DNA of 29,642 nt. Source: Paucidesulfovibrio sp036541255 (GTDB lineage Bacteria; Desulfobacterota; Desulfovibrionia; Desulfovibrionales; Desulfovibrionaceae). The notes below the pieces were generated by a model. That model made no database searches. It had not been told where the DNA came from and worked only from the letters and a program-made list of their open reading frames with translations. Shown piece after piece: positions 23,260-29,642 of the stretch. The stretch is from assembly GCA_036541255.1 (NCBI GenBank), contig JAZHDD010000011.1, forward strand, positions 1 to 29,642. Reading direction: 5' to 3'. Position 1 is the stretch's first letter. Each line of letters starts with the position of its first letter. A program made the translations under genes and the position numbers.

Positions 23260-24333
23260 TCACATCACGGCGTTGAACAGCCAGCCCACGAGCAGAATGC
23301 CGCCGCCCACCACGCCCACGAAAACCGCTATAAGCCGGACCTGGAGCACCTTGCGCAGAATGAGCATCTCGGGCAGGGAGAGCGCGATCACGCTCATCAT
23401 GAAGGCCAGGGCCGTGCCCAAGGCCGCCCCCTTGCCGATCAGAGCCTGAAGGATGGGCACCACGCCCGCGGCGTTGGTGTACATGGGGATGCCCAGGACC
23501 ACTGCGGCCGGCACCGACCACCAGGCCGACTTGCCCATGATCCCGGCCAGAAAATCCTCAGGCACGTAGCCGTGGATAAATGCTCCCAGGCCAATGCCCG
23601 CGACAACATACAACCAGACTTTTCCCACGATCTCGACCACGGCGGTGCGGCCCGCGTCCAGGCGGTCCGCCCAGGCCAACCTGCGCTCGGGCGCAGACGC
23701 GGTATTCATGGCCAGCATGTTGCGCACCCAGTCCTGCAGCCAGCCCTCCAGCTTGAGCCGGCCGATGACAAATCCCGCGACAATGGCCACGACCAATCCG
23801 GTCCCGGCATAGAGCAAGGCCACCTTCCAGCCGAACATGCCGAAAAGCAGGGCCAAGGCCACTTCATTGACCATAGGCGCGCTTATAAGAAAGGAAAATG
23901 TTACGCCCAGGGGCACGCCCGCGGTGACAAAGCCCACAAAGAGCGGCACTGCCGAGCAGGAACAAAACGGTGTGAGCACGCCGAGACCCGCCGCCATGGC
24001 GTTGCCTGCCAGTTCGGCGCGCCCCGCCAGTGCCTTGCGCGTGGCCTCGGGCGTGAAAAAGGAACGCACCACGCCAACGGCGTAGACTATAAGCGCCAAC
24101 AGCATAAAGACCTTGGGCGTGTCGTAGATGAAGAATCGGGCCGCTTCTCCCAGATGCGTCCCAGGGTCCAGACCCAGCACGTCAACGGTCAGAAAAAGCG
24201 CCATGGGCTCCAGGTTGAAATAGATTGCAACCCAAAGCAGCAGCCCCAAAGCAAGCAGAAAAAGACGACCAGTCAAACCGGAACGAGACCCGCCCTCAGG
24301 TGTCGAGCAGGAACATTTGCTTTCCACGTTCAT
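23260..24333 (-). CDS. ArsP-like permease (UPF0718 family)
   Basis: A 357-residue permease with about ten helices in two halves. The conserved vestibule motif TPFCSCSAVPLF (Cys124, Cys126) and the second-half motif GIPMYTNAAGVVPIL with ALAFMMSVIALSLPEMLILRKV are diagnostic of the ArsP/UPF0718 group, which exports trivalent organoarsenicals. An additional CSCS pair at residues 7-10 may help deliver thiophilic metal(loid)s. AAGGA precedes the ATG. The gene lies 12 bases behind an ArsR-type regulator and ends at a shared terminator. The context supports metal(loid) efflux; exact ligand unproven. Confidence 0.9.
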   Translation of the reverse strand: MNVESKCSCSTPEGGSRSGLTGRLFLLALGLLLWVAIYFNLEPMALFLTVDVLGLDPGTHLGEAARFFIYDTPKVFMLLALIVYAVGVVRSFFTPEATRKALAGRAELAGNAMAAGLGVLTPFCSCSAVPLFVGFVTAGVPLGVTFSFLISAPMVNEVALALLFGMFGWKVALLYAGTGLVVAIVAGFVIGRLKLEGWLQDWVRNMLAMNTASAPERRLAWADRLDAGRTAVVEIVGKVWLYVVAGIGLGAFIHGYVPEDFLAGIMGKSAWWSVPAAVVLGIPMYTNAAGVVPILQALIGKGAALGTALAFMMSVIALSLPEMLILRKVLQVRLIAVFVGVVGGGILLVGWLFNAVM

Positions 24334-24345
24334 TGTCCTTGATCC

Positions 24346-24684
24346 TTACGGTTGTGAAGAAAGGGGAATATCCGTTGCCCGCTGCTCGTCCTCGCGCTGG
24401 CCCAGGCAATGCAGGAATCCAGGCACGCACGGCAAAGCCAAACGATAGTAATTCCAGTTGCCCCGCTTCTCGGCGAGCACCACGCCGGCTTCACGCAGCA
24501 CCGAGAGATGCTTGGACACGGTGGACATGTCCAGATCAACGAGGTCGCGCAGGTCGCACACGCAACGCTCCCCGCCGCACAAGGCGTGCACCATGGACAG
24601 CCGGGCCGGATGGCCCAACGCCTTGAACACTCGGGACTGATATTCGATGTGCCCTTGAAGCGGTGCCCCTCTCTGTTCGGCCAT
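24346..24684 (-). CDS. ArsR-family metal(loid)-responsive repressor
   Basis: A 112-residue winged-helix repressor. It has the HPARLSMVHAL entry helix, the metal-binding motif CVCDL (Cys41, Cys43) with a further Cys36 upstream, recognition helix STVSKHLSVLREAGVV, and the wing KRGNWNYYRL; two more Cys (CVPGFLHC) follow, offering extra ligands. Such proteins leave DNA on binding As(III), Sb(III) or similar. It is first in the operon with the permease, with AGGGGG before its ATG and a nested dyad 29 bases upstream that is a likely self-operator. Confidence 0.93.
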   Translation of the reverse strand: MAEQRGAPLQGHIEYQSRVFKALGHPARLSMVHALCGGERCVCDLRDLVDLDMSTVSKHLSVLREAGVVLAEKRGNWNYYRLALPCVPGFLHCLGQREDEQRATDIPLSSQP

Positions 24685-24712
24685 ACTGCCCCCTGTGATG
24701 CTGCATTGTTTA

Positions 24713-24742
24713 CATTTGGCTATTTGGCAAAATAACCAAATG
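24713..24742. promoter_or_regulatory. Nested dyad, candidate ArsR operator
   Basis: CATTTGG (24713-24719) and CCAAATG (24736-24742) flank an inner perfect dyad TATTT-GGCA-AAATA (24721-24734). The element lies 29 bases upstream of the ArsR-type gene, just inside a TTGACT -35-like hexamer of the minus strand (complement of 24744-24749), so binding would block its transcription. Confidence 0.55.
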
Positions 24743-24759
24743 CAGTCAACAACTTTTTA

Positions 24760-24796
24760 TGACAACCAAACTGTCTACTTGACAATCTAGTTGTCA
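24760..24796. promoter_or_regulatory. Tandem TGACAA-type dyads, candidate MarR operators
   Basis: TGACAA-TCTAG-TTGTCA (24780-24796) is a perfect 17-bp dyad. A second, imperfect copy starts 20 bases upstream (TGACA at 24760-24764 with TGTC at 24772-24775). The perfect copy overlaps the likely -35 of the downstream operon, as expected for repression by the MarR protein at 25354. Confidence 0.55.
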
Positions 24797-24818
24797 TTAT
24801 GCTTTTTTAGCTTATCAA
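24791..24818 (+). promoter_or_regulatory. Probable promoter of the methyltransferase-MarR operon
   Basis: TTGTCA (24791-24796), 16 bases and TATCAA (24813-24818), 23 bases before the ATG at 24842. TTGACA at 24779 is closer to consensus but has no -10 element at the right distance. Confidence 0.4.
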
Positions 24819-24841
24819 AACCGCTTACCAAGGAAGGCATC

Positions 24842-25354
24842 ATGGCCCAGAGCGAACGCACTTCTCCCCTGCATCAACGACAAGAGACCTCCCATGATTC
24901 TCCGGAAATCCGCATCATGCCGCCTCTTATCCTCTATGCCTGCCTCGGTGCGGGCGTGGTTGCGGAGCTGCTTTTTCCAACGTCGCTCCCGTGGCTGAAA
25001 CCTTTCTGGAGAGTCGCGCTGGGGAGCGCGTTCGGCCTGGCCGCCTTCCTTTTCATGATGAGCGGACACAGCCTGTTCCGCAGGATCGGGACCAACGTAC
25101 GGACCAATCGCCCAGCCCTCTTGCTCGTCACGCAAGGCATGTACCGTTACAGCCGCAATCCCATGTATGTGGGCATGTGCGGATTCCTGGCCGGGCTGGG
25201 CGTGATCTTCGACAACCTCTGGCTTCTGGCCGGCTGCGCTCCGCTCGCCCTGTATTTTGTTCTGTACGTGGTTCCCCGCGAGGAGCGTTACATGCTGCGG
25301 ACCTTTGGCGCGGCATATGAACAGTATAAATCCGAAGTCAGAAGGTGGCTGTGA
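24842..25354 (+). CDS. Isoprenylcysteine carboxyl methyltransferase-like membrane protein
   Basis: A 170-residue integral membrane protein of the ICMT/PEMT-like methyltransferase family. Four helices are predicted. The C-terminal SAM-binding signature is clear: GMYRYSRNPMYVGM, then VPREERYMLRTFGAAYEQYKSEVRRWL. Bacterial members methylate unknown lipids, thiols or small hydrophobic compounds. The start has AAGGAAGG upstream. It is co-transcribed with a MarR-family gene whose ATG shares one base with its stop (TGATG), so the enzyme may modify a compound sensed by that regulator. Confidence 0.85.
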   Translation: MAQSERTSPLHQRQETSHDSPEIRIMPPLILYACLGAGVVAELLFPTSLPWLKPFWRVALGSAFGLAAFLFMMSGHSLFRRIGTNVRTNRPALLLVTQGMYRYSRNPMYVGMCGFLAGLGVIFDNLWLLAGCAPLALYFVLYVVPREERYMLRTFGAAYEQYKSEVRRWL

Positions 25355-25815
25355 TGAGCAAGAACAGATCGGCCAGCGGAACGGAACTGCATGAACTTTT
25401 CATGCAAACCTTTGCCTTGCGCGACGCCTTGGCCCGCATCATGGACAAAGGGCACGCCGAGGCGGGCTTGAGCACGCCCCAGGCGCGAATCTTGCGCCTG
25501 CTCGAAAACCGGGAAACACTGACCGTTCCGGATCTGGCCCGGTCCCTCGGCATCTCCCGGCAGTTCATACTCAAGACGGTTCACGAACTCAGTACGGCAG
25601 GTCTTGTCGCCTTTGAGGAAAACCCGCGCCACAAGCGCTCCATGCTGCTGCGCATCACCGAACAGGGGCTGGCGGCGCGCAAAGCGTTCCGGGAGCGCGA
25701 AGACGCAATAGTGCAACGCATGCTCCCGGAAACGGACGCGGCAAGCGTCCATGCGGCAAGCGCACTGTTAAAGGCGCTCTGCCGCGACGTGGAGGCCCTG
25801 CATCCGGAAGGCTGA
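25354..25815 (+). CDS. MarR-family transcriptional regulator
   Basis: A 153-residue winged-helix dimer protein. The helix-turn-helix is LTVPDLARSLGISRQFILKTVHELSTAGLV and the wing is ENPRHKRSMLLRITEQG; dimerisation helices lie at both ends. The ATG at 25354 is preferred over GTG 25345 because GAAGGTGG lies six to thirteen bases upstream and the ATG overlaps the preceding stop. It probably represses its own operon at the TGACAA dyads, releasing in response to a small, perhaps phenolic or oxidising, ligand. The ligand is not deducible. Confidence 0.92.
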   Translation: MSKNRSASGTELHELFMQTFALRDALARIMDKGHAEAGLSTPQARILRLLENRETLTVPDLARSLGISRQFILKTVHELSTAGLVAFEENPRHKRSMLLRITEQGLAARKAFREREDAIVQRMLPETDAASVHAASALLKALCRDVEALHPEG

Positions 25816-25830
25816 CAGCCAGCGCTCTTG

Positions 25831-26445
25831 CTACAGCGGCTGGCCAGCCTTGAGCTTGTCTACCATGGTCCGGATGGGCGTGCCGTCCGGAGCTGTTGCT
25901 CCGGGATTGCCCTGGAGCAGGAGTTCCCAGGACTGAAGCGCTCCGGCCGCATCCTTGAGGTCGTAATACAGCACGATGCCCTTGTTGAAGCGCGCGGTCT
26001 GGTGCGACGGCTGGGCCAAGAGTGCCCGGTCAAAGCTTTCCACGGCTTTTTGCGGCTGTCCAGCCCGGCGGTACATCACGCCCAGGTCTGTCCAGACGTC
26101 CGGGTGGTCCGGGTTCAGGGCCAGGGCTTTCTCGTATGCGGGGATGGCTTCTGCGGCTTTCCCAGCGTCAAAATAGGCGTTGCCCAGATCGATCCAGGCA
26201 TGGGGGTCCGAGGGATTGGCCTCGGCCCGGGCCAGCAGGGCATCCATGCCGCCAGCCACAGACTGCGCCGCTTGCGGCTGGACCGGCGCAATACTGACGA
26301 CCGGACTCACGGTCTGCTTTTCGGAATTAAGGAAAAAGCTGATATTGAACCCGAGAAACAGGCCGCCCAAAAATGTGGCCACAGCCAAGAGAATCGCCGA
26401 GTTGCGGCGCATCACGGGTTCCAGCTGGACGCGGTTTTTCGCCAT
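25831..26445 (-). CDS. Membrane-anchored tetratricopeptide repeat protein
   Basis: A 204-residue protein with a short cytoplasmic tail, one membrane helix (about 17-39), a Pro/Gln/Val-rich linker and three TPR units (about 67-185): DPHAWIDLGNAYFDAGKAAEAI, DHPDVWTDLGVMYRRAGQPQKAV, then HQTARFNKGIVLYYD. It resembles the TPR half of CcmH/NrfG-like cytochrome c assembly factors and similar scaffold proteins, but no heme genes are near. AAGGAG supports the start. It diverges from the caspase-like gene with only 64 bases between the two ATGs, so they may be co-regulated. Partner proteins are unknown. Confidence 0.85.
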   Translation of the reverse strand: MAKNRVQLEPVMRRNSAILLAVATFLGGLFLGFNISFFLNSEKQTVSPVVSIAPVQPQAAQSVAGGMDALLARAEANPSDPHAWIDLGNAYFDAGKAAEAIPAYEKALALNPDHPDVWTDLGVMYRRAGQPQKAVESFDRALLAQPSHQTARFNKGIVLYYDLKDAAGALQSWELLLQGNPGATAPDGTPIRTMVDKLKAGQPL

Positions 26446-26509
26446 GTGGTGCTCCTTGTTCTTCTGCACGAAATTTGCATTTCCTGGCCAGGGAGGTAAG
26501 TTTGACACC

Positions 26510-27877
26510 ATGCAAGTCAACCCCGGCCACGTTATTATAGCCCATGGGCAACGCCCAATTGCGGCAACCATTTTTTGGATGACCCTGGCCCTGGCCCTGA
26601 TCATGGCCCTGCCCTTACGGCCGGCCCTGGCCGCGCCTGCCGAACAGGGCCGCGTGGCCCTTGTGGTGGGCAATTCCGACTACGCCCTGCGCCCCCTGCC
26701 CAATGCGGTCAACGACGCCCAGGACATGGCCCGAACCCTGAGCGGTCTGGGCTTTCAAGTCCGCCTGCTGCTGGACACGGACCAACGCAGCCTGCTCGAA
26801 GCCGTGGACGCCTTTGGCCAGCGTCTGGCCCAGGGAGGTGTCGGCCTGTTCTACTATGCCGGACATGGCGTGCAGGTGGAAGGGGAAAACTACCTGCTCC
26901 CCGTGCATGCGCGCATCCGCAGCGAAAACGACGCCCGCTTCGAAGGCGTCAATGCCGGGCGCGTGCTGGCCCGCATGGAGGAGGCCCGCAACGGCCTGAA
27001 CATCGTCATTCTCGACGCCTGCCGCGATAATCCCTTTGCCCCGAGCTATCGCTCGGCCACAGCCGGGCTGGCACGCATGGACGCGCCCGCAGGAACGCTC
27101 ATCGCCTATGCCACGGCTCCGGGCAAGACCGCCCTGGACAGGGGCGCGGAAGACAGCGGTCCTGAACGCAACAGCATCTACACCGGAGCCCTGTTGCAAC
27201 ACCTGGCCACGCCGGGCCTGCCCATCGAGGAAGTCTTCAAACGCACCCGCGCCGACGTGGTGGCCGCCACCCGGGGACGGCAGGTCCCTTGGGAATCCTC
27301 GTCGCTCATGGGGGCTTTCGCCTTCAACGGACACCCGGCCGAACTCGCATCCCGACACCCGGACCAGAAGGACCAGTCCGATCCACCCCCTGCCCAGCCG
27401 GATTTGCGTTCCGCCTTGAACAGCGCGGTGAAACGCGCCCAGTCCCATACGCCGCCACAGCAGGAATCCCCGCCGGCCGTGGCTTCGGCAGGAACGGCTT
27501 CGGCCAGGGCCGCAGTGAATCCGCTGGAGCGGCTTGCAGGCCGCTACTGGATTACGGGCCCGGACCGCGCCGCAGGTCCCATGGCTTCCCTGCTGATGCT
27601 GGAGGCCAAAGACGGACGCCTGCACGCGCGCATCGAATCACCTGCAGGCACCCGCAACAGGGTCACGAACGTGAACCTGCACAATGACATTCTGAGCTTT
27701 ACCTGGGAAAGCCAGCTCGACCACTACTGGATGACTACACTTGTCCAGGCGGAAACCGGAGCCGAGGCGTTATCGACCGAGGCTCTGCCCGCCACGTTCC
27801 GGCGCATGGCCGGAAACTGGGGCCGACGCGACCAGAGCAGAGGATTTCTGGTGCGCGCAGCAGCGCCCAAGCCCTGA
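26510..27877 (+). CDS. Secreted caspase-like (C14) protease with C-terminal domain
   Basis: A 455-residue protein with an N-terminal signal peptide (hydrophobic stretch about 20-40, cleavage after ALA). The C14 metacaspase-type domain (about 47-270) has the entry motif ALVVGNSDY, AVNDAQDMARTL, the catalytic His in FYYAGHG (His119) and Cys in LDACRDNPF (Cys171), so the dyad is intact. A Pro/Gln/Ser-rich linker (about 285-340) leads to an unrecognised C-terminal domain of about 110 residues (from LERLAGRYWITG), beta-rich by appearance. The domain is usually cytoplasmic in effector systems; periplasmic export is notable. GGGAGGT 12 bases upstream supports the start. MTLALALIM at about residue 24 is a less likely start. 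Confidence 0.88.
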   Translation: MQVNPGHVIIAHGQRPIAATIFWMTLALALIMALPLRPALAAPAEQGRVALVVGNSDYALRPLPNAVNDAQDMARTLSGLGFQVRLLLDTDQRSLLEAVDAFGQRLAQGGVGLFYYAGHGVQVEGENYLLPVHARIRSENDARFEGVNAGRVLARMEEARNGLNIVILDACRDNPFAPSYRSATAGLARMDAPAGTLIAYATAPGKTALDRGAEDSGPERNSIYTGALLQHLATPGLPIEEVFKRTRADVVAATRGRQVPWESSSLMGAFAFNGHPAELASRHPDQKDQSDPPPAQPDLRSALNSAVKRAQSHTPPQQESPPAVASAGTASARAAVNPLERLAGRYWITGPDRAAGPMASLLMLEAKDGRLHARIESPAGTRNRVTNVNLHNDILSFTWESQLDHYWMTTLVQAETGAEALSTEALPATFRRMAGNWGRRDQSRGFLVRAAAPKP

Positions 27878-27916
27878 CGCTTCCTTTTGATACACAGTGA
27901 ACGGTTTCCTTCCCAA

Positions 27917-27932
27917 ACCCTGTCAATAGGGT
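27917..27932. promoter_or_regulatory. Small dyad between the caspase gene and the phage module
   Basis: ACCCT-GTCAAT-AGGGT is a perfect inverted repeat 40 bases after the caspase stop. It lacks a T run, so it is not a convincing terminator. The 167-base gap also has a CT-rich stretch (27940-27970), clearly different in composition from its neighbours, which could mark a junction. I see no attachment-site repeat within the window. Confidence 0.3.
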
Positions 27933-28044
27933 AATTCCGTCCTTTTGCTTTCCTTTCGCTTTCCCTTTTTATCCGACCTCCAAAACCGGGGCTAGTCTGG
28001 CCTTGCGCCGGAATGACCCGACGCGAAAACCAAGGAGGTACGGT

Positions 28045-28371
28045 ATGGGCGGAACCGCAGCCGCGATTTCCGGCATTGCCGGCGTTGTCCTCAAACATGC
28101 CAGCAAGGACCGCCGTTCCGGAGGCTCGTCCCAGGGGCCCACCCTGGCACAACAGCAGGCCCGGGAACGTGAGCAGCAACGAAAACGGGAAGCCGAAGCC
28201 CGTCGCAAGGAACGGGAGCGCAAAGAAGAGGCCCTGCAACTCAGCAAAGCCAGACGGCAACGTCAGACAGGCCGCAGCGGCATGGGCATGGCCTCTGCAG
28301 CAAGGCAGAGCGGCCTGTTCGGCCGGGCCGACGTGCTCCAGCCCGGGCTGAAAGGAAAGCTGGGCGAATGA
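28045..28371 (+). CDS. Small phage protein preceding the portal gene, function unknown
   Basis: A 108-residue protein with a Gly/Ala/Ile N-terminus (MGGTAAAISGIAGVVLKH) that could be a short hydrophobic or membrane-inserting segment, a strongly charged Arg/Glu/Gln/Lys helix (about 33-75, coiled-coil-like), and a Gly/Ser-rich tail. AAGGAGGT five bases upstream is an excellent ribosome site. The stop overlaps the portal ATG (ATGA), so it is a head-module gene by context. I do not recognise the family; a minor virion or portal-assembly protein would fit. Confidence 0.75.
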   Translation: MGGTAAAISGIAGVVLKHASKDRRSGGSSQGPTLAQQQAREREQQRKREAEARRKERERKEEALQLSKARRQRQTGRSGMGMASAARQSGLFGRADVLQPGLKGKLGE

Positions 28372-29642
28372 ATAGTCGCGAAACGCGGCGCAGGCAAGAA
28401 CTTGCCGAGCGCATCACCTCGCGATTGCGGGCCATGGAAGGGTCCCGGCAGGAGTGGGAACAGACCTGGCAGGATGTCAGCGACCATGTCCTGCCGCGCA
28501 AGAACTCCTTTGGCACCGGCCTGCGCCGGGGGGCGGCCGGTGACGGACTGATCTTCGATTCCACGCCGGCCCATGCCCTGGAACTGCTCGCTTCGGCCCT
28601 GGGTGGGCTGCTCACCAATCCGGCGTTGCCCTGGTTCGACATCCGCGTGCGCAACCGCGAACTAGCGGACCAACGCGACGTGCGCGAGTTCCTCAAGGTC
28701 GCCCGCGAGCGCATGGTCCGGCTTTTCAACACGGAACGCACCGGCTTTCAGGCCTATGTGCACGAGCTGTACCAGGACATCGTGCTGCTGGGCACGGCAG
28801 TCATGTTCGTGGAATCCGATCCGCACGCCGTGGTGCGCTTTTCCACGCGCCCCCTGGGCGAAATCTACGTGGCGGAAAGCGCTCGCGGATTCGTGGACAC
28901 GGTTTTCCGGCGCTACGAACTCACGGCCCGCCAGATGCTTCAGGAATGGGGAGAGGACTGCTCGGAACGTGTCAGGCAACTGGCTGCGGAACGGCCCGAG
29001 GACCGCGTCGAAGTGATCCACGCGGTCTTCCCGCGCACGGACCGTGATCCCATGGGTTTTGTCAGCACGGACTTCCCCTGGGCCAGCGTCTACATGGAGA
29101 CCTCGGACGGCCACGTGCTGGAGGAATCCGGCTTCCTGGAAATGCCCTACATGGTGCCCCGCTGGTCCAAGGCCGCAGGCGAGACCTATGGCCGGGGACC
29201 GGGTCTCACGGCCCTGTCCGACGTGCGCGTGCTCAACGCCATGGCCCGCACAGCGCTCATGGCCGCGGAAAAGATGAGCGACCCGCCCCTGATGGTTCCG
29301 GACGACGGCTTTCTCGGGCCGGTGCATACCGGTCCGGGCGGCCTGTCCTACTACCGCGCCGGGAGCCGCGACCGCATCGAGCCCATGCCCGTGGCAGTGG
29401 ACCTGCACGCGGCCGAGGAAATGATGCGCCAGCGCAGAGAGTCCATTCGTCGCATCTTCCTTTCCGAACAGGTGGCTCCGGAAGGCCCGGCAGTGACCGC
29501 CACCGAGGCCGTCATACGCCAGAGTGAGAAGATGCGTATGCTCGGCCCTGTCCTGGGCCGCATGCAGACCGAATTCCTCAGCCCGCTCATCCACCGGGTT
29601 TTCAACATCCTGTTGCGCGCCGGAGAACTTCCGGCCCTGCCG
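28368..29642 (+). CDS. Podovirus-type portal (head-to-tail connector) protein, 3' end cut by window
   Basis: The portal forms the dodecameric ring through which phage DNA is packaged and ejected. The 425 residues visible match the T7/P22-like 'head to tail connecting protein' family: RLRAMEGSRQEWEQTWQDVSDHVLPRK at the start, FDSTPAHALELLASALGGLLTNP, WFDIRV, a segment with YQDIVLLGTAVMFVE, YGRGPGLTALSDVRVLNAM, PPLMVPDDG, and TATEAVIRQSEKMRMLGPVLGRM near the edge. The frame is open to the window end. It overlaps the small gene before it by four bases. No terminase, integrase or repressor precedes it, which is unusual for a complete prophage. Confidence 0.92.
   Translation, partial: MNSRETRRRQELAERITSRLRAMEGSRQEWEQTWQDVSDHVLPRKNSFGTGLRRGAAGDGLIFDSTPAHALELLASALGGLLTNPALPWFDIRVRNRELADQRDVREFLKVARERMVRLFNTERTGFQAYVHELYQDIVLLGTAVMFVESDPHAVVRFSTRPLGEIYVAESARGFVDTVFRRYELTARQMLQEWGEDCSERVRQLAAERPEDRVEVIHAVFPRTDRDPMGFVSTDFPWASVYMETSDGHVLEESGFLEMPYMVPRWSKAAGETYGRGPGLTALSDVRVLNAMARTALMAAEKMSDPPLMVPDDGFLGPVHTGPGGLSYYRAGSRDRIEPMPVAVDLHAAEEMMRQRRESIRRIFLSEQVAPEGPAVTATEAVIRQSEKMRMLGPVLGRMQTEFLSPLIHRVFNILLRAGELPALP

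Noticed and set aside
27978..28010. GG-N10-GC spacing resembling a second -24/-12 promoter before the phage genes
   Set aside because: The surrounding bases do not match TGGCAC or TTGC; the spacing alone is expected by chance in GC-rich DNA.

Overview
The window is GC-rich, almost fully coding, and looks like a chromosome segment of a sulfate-reducing deltaproteobacterium of the Desulfovibrio/Pseudodesulfovibrio type. This rests on the gene content (HflK beginning MNWDWEKLQ, a stand-alone CI/S24-type repressor, a cyclic-nucleotide/MotA/MotB operon, ArgS followed by a SPOR protein) and on a sigma-54-like promoter. It is my inference; there is no 16S or other marker here. The right end enters a phage head module.

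Layout. 1-3707 (minus): phosphomannomutase, a YkgJ cysteine-cluster protein, a MacA/HlyD-type adaptor and a MacB/LolD-type ATPase, in overlapping order. 3791-5730 (plus): hflK-hflC, with a terminator. 5793-6889: a densely regulated leader (dyad, promoter, attenuator-like hairpins, second operator) and a CI-like regulator. 7027-9837 (plus): panB, a VanZ-like protein, a Gate-domain membrane protein and a DUF3859-like lipoprotein. 9838-10298: a gap with tandem repeats, a sigma-54-type promoter, a foldable RNA of about 115 nt and a terminator; the opposite strand carries a tiny ORF with a strong ribosome site. 10299-10790 (minus): bactofilin. 11074-13727 (plus): a cyclic-nucleotide-binding protein with a FliG-C-like tail, then MotA and MotB of PomA/PomB type. 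13817-15718 (minus): an asparagine-synthetase homologue with its catalytic motifs gone. 15873-19212 (plus): fabD, argS, SPOR protein. 19292-21974 (minus): chromate transporter, Asp/Glu racemase, queuosine-precursor transporter. 22066-23175 (plus): AI-2E/PerM transporter. 23260-24684 (minus): ArsP-like permease and ArsR regulator, divergent from 24842-25815 (plus): an isoprenylcysteine-methyltransferase-like protein and a MarR regulator. 25831-26445 (minus): membrane-anchored TPR protein, divergent from 26510-27877 (plus): secreted caspase-like protease. 28045-29642 (plus): small phage protein and podovirus-type portal (open at the window end).

Most interesting points. (1) The protein translated with the stator genes combines a CRP-like cyclic-nucleotide module with a C-terminus that aligns with the torque-generating domain of FliG, suggesting nucleotide-controlled rotor/stator coupling. 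(2) A candidate sigma-54-dependent small RNA has upstream sites, a long-range stem, a CCUCC anti-Shine-Dalgarno stretch and a terminator. (3) A full-length asparagine-synthetase-like protein has lost the motifs of both active sites. (4) An attenuator-like leader and two operator-like dyads precede a CI-like repressor that has Arg where the self-cleavage Lys should be. No tRNA, rRNA, CRISPR array, insertion sequence or integrase was seen. All homology statements are from reading the sequence by eye; no search was run.
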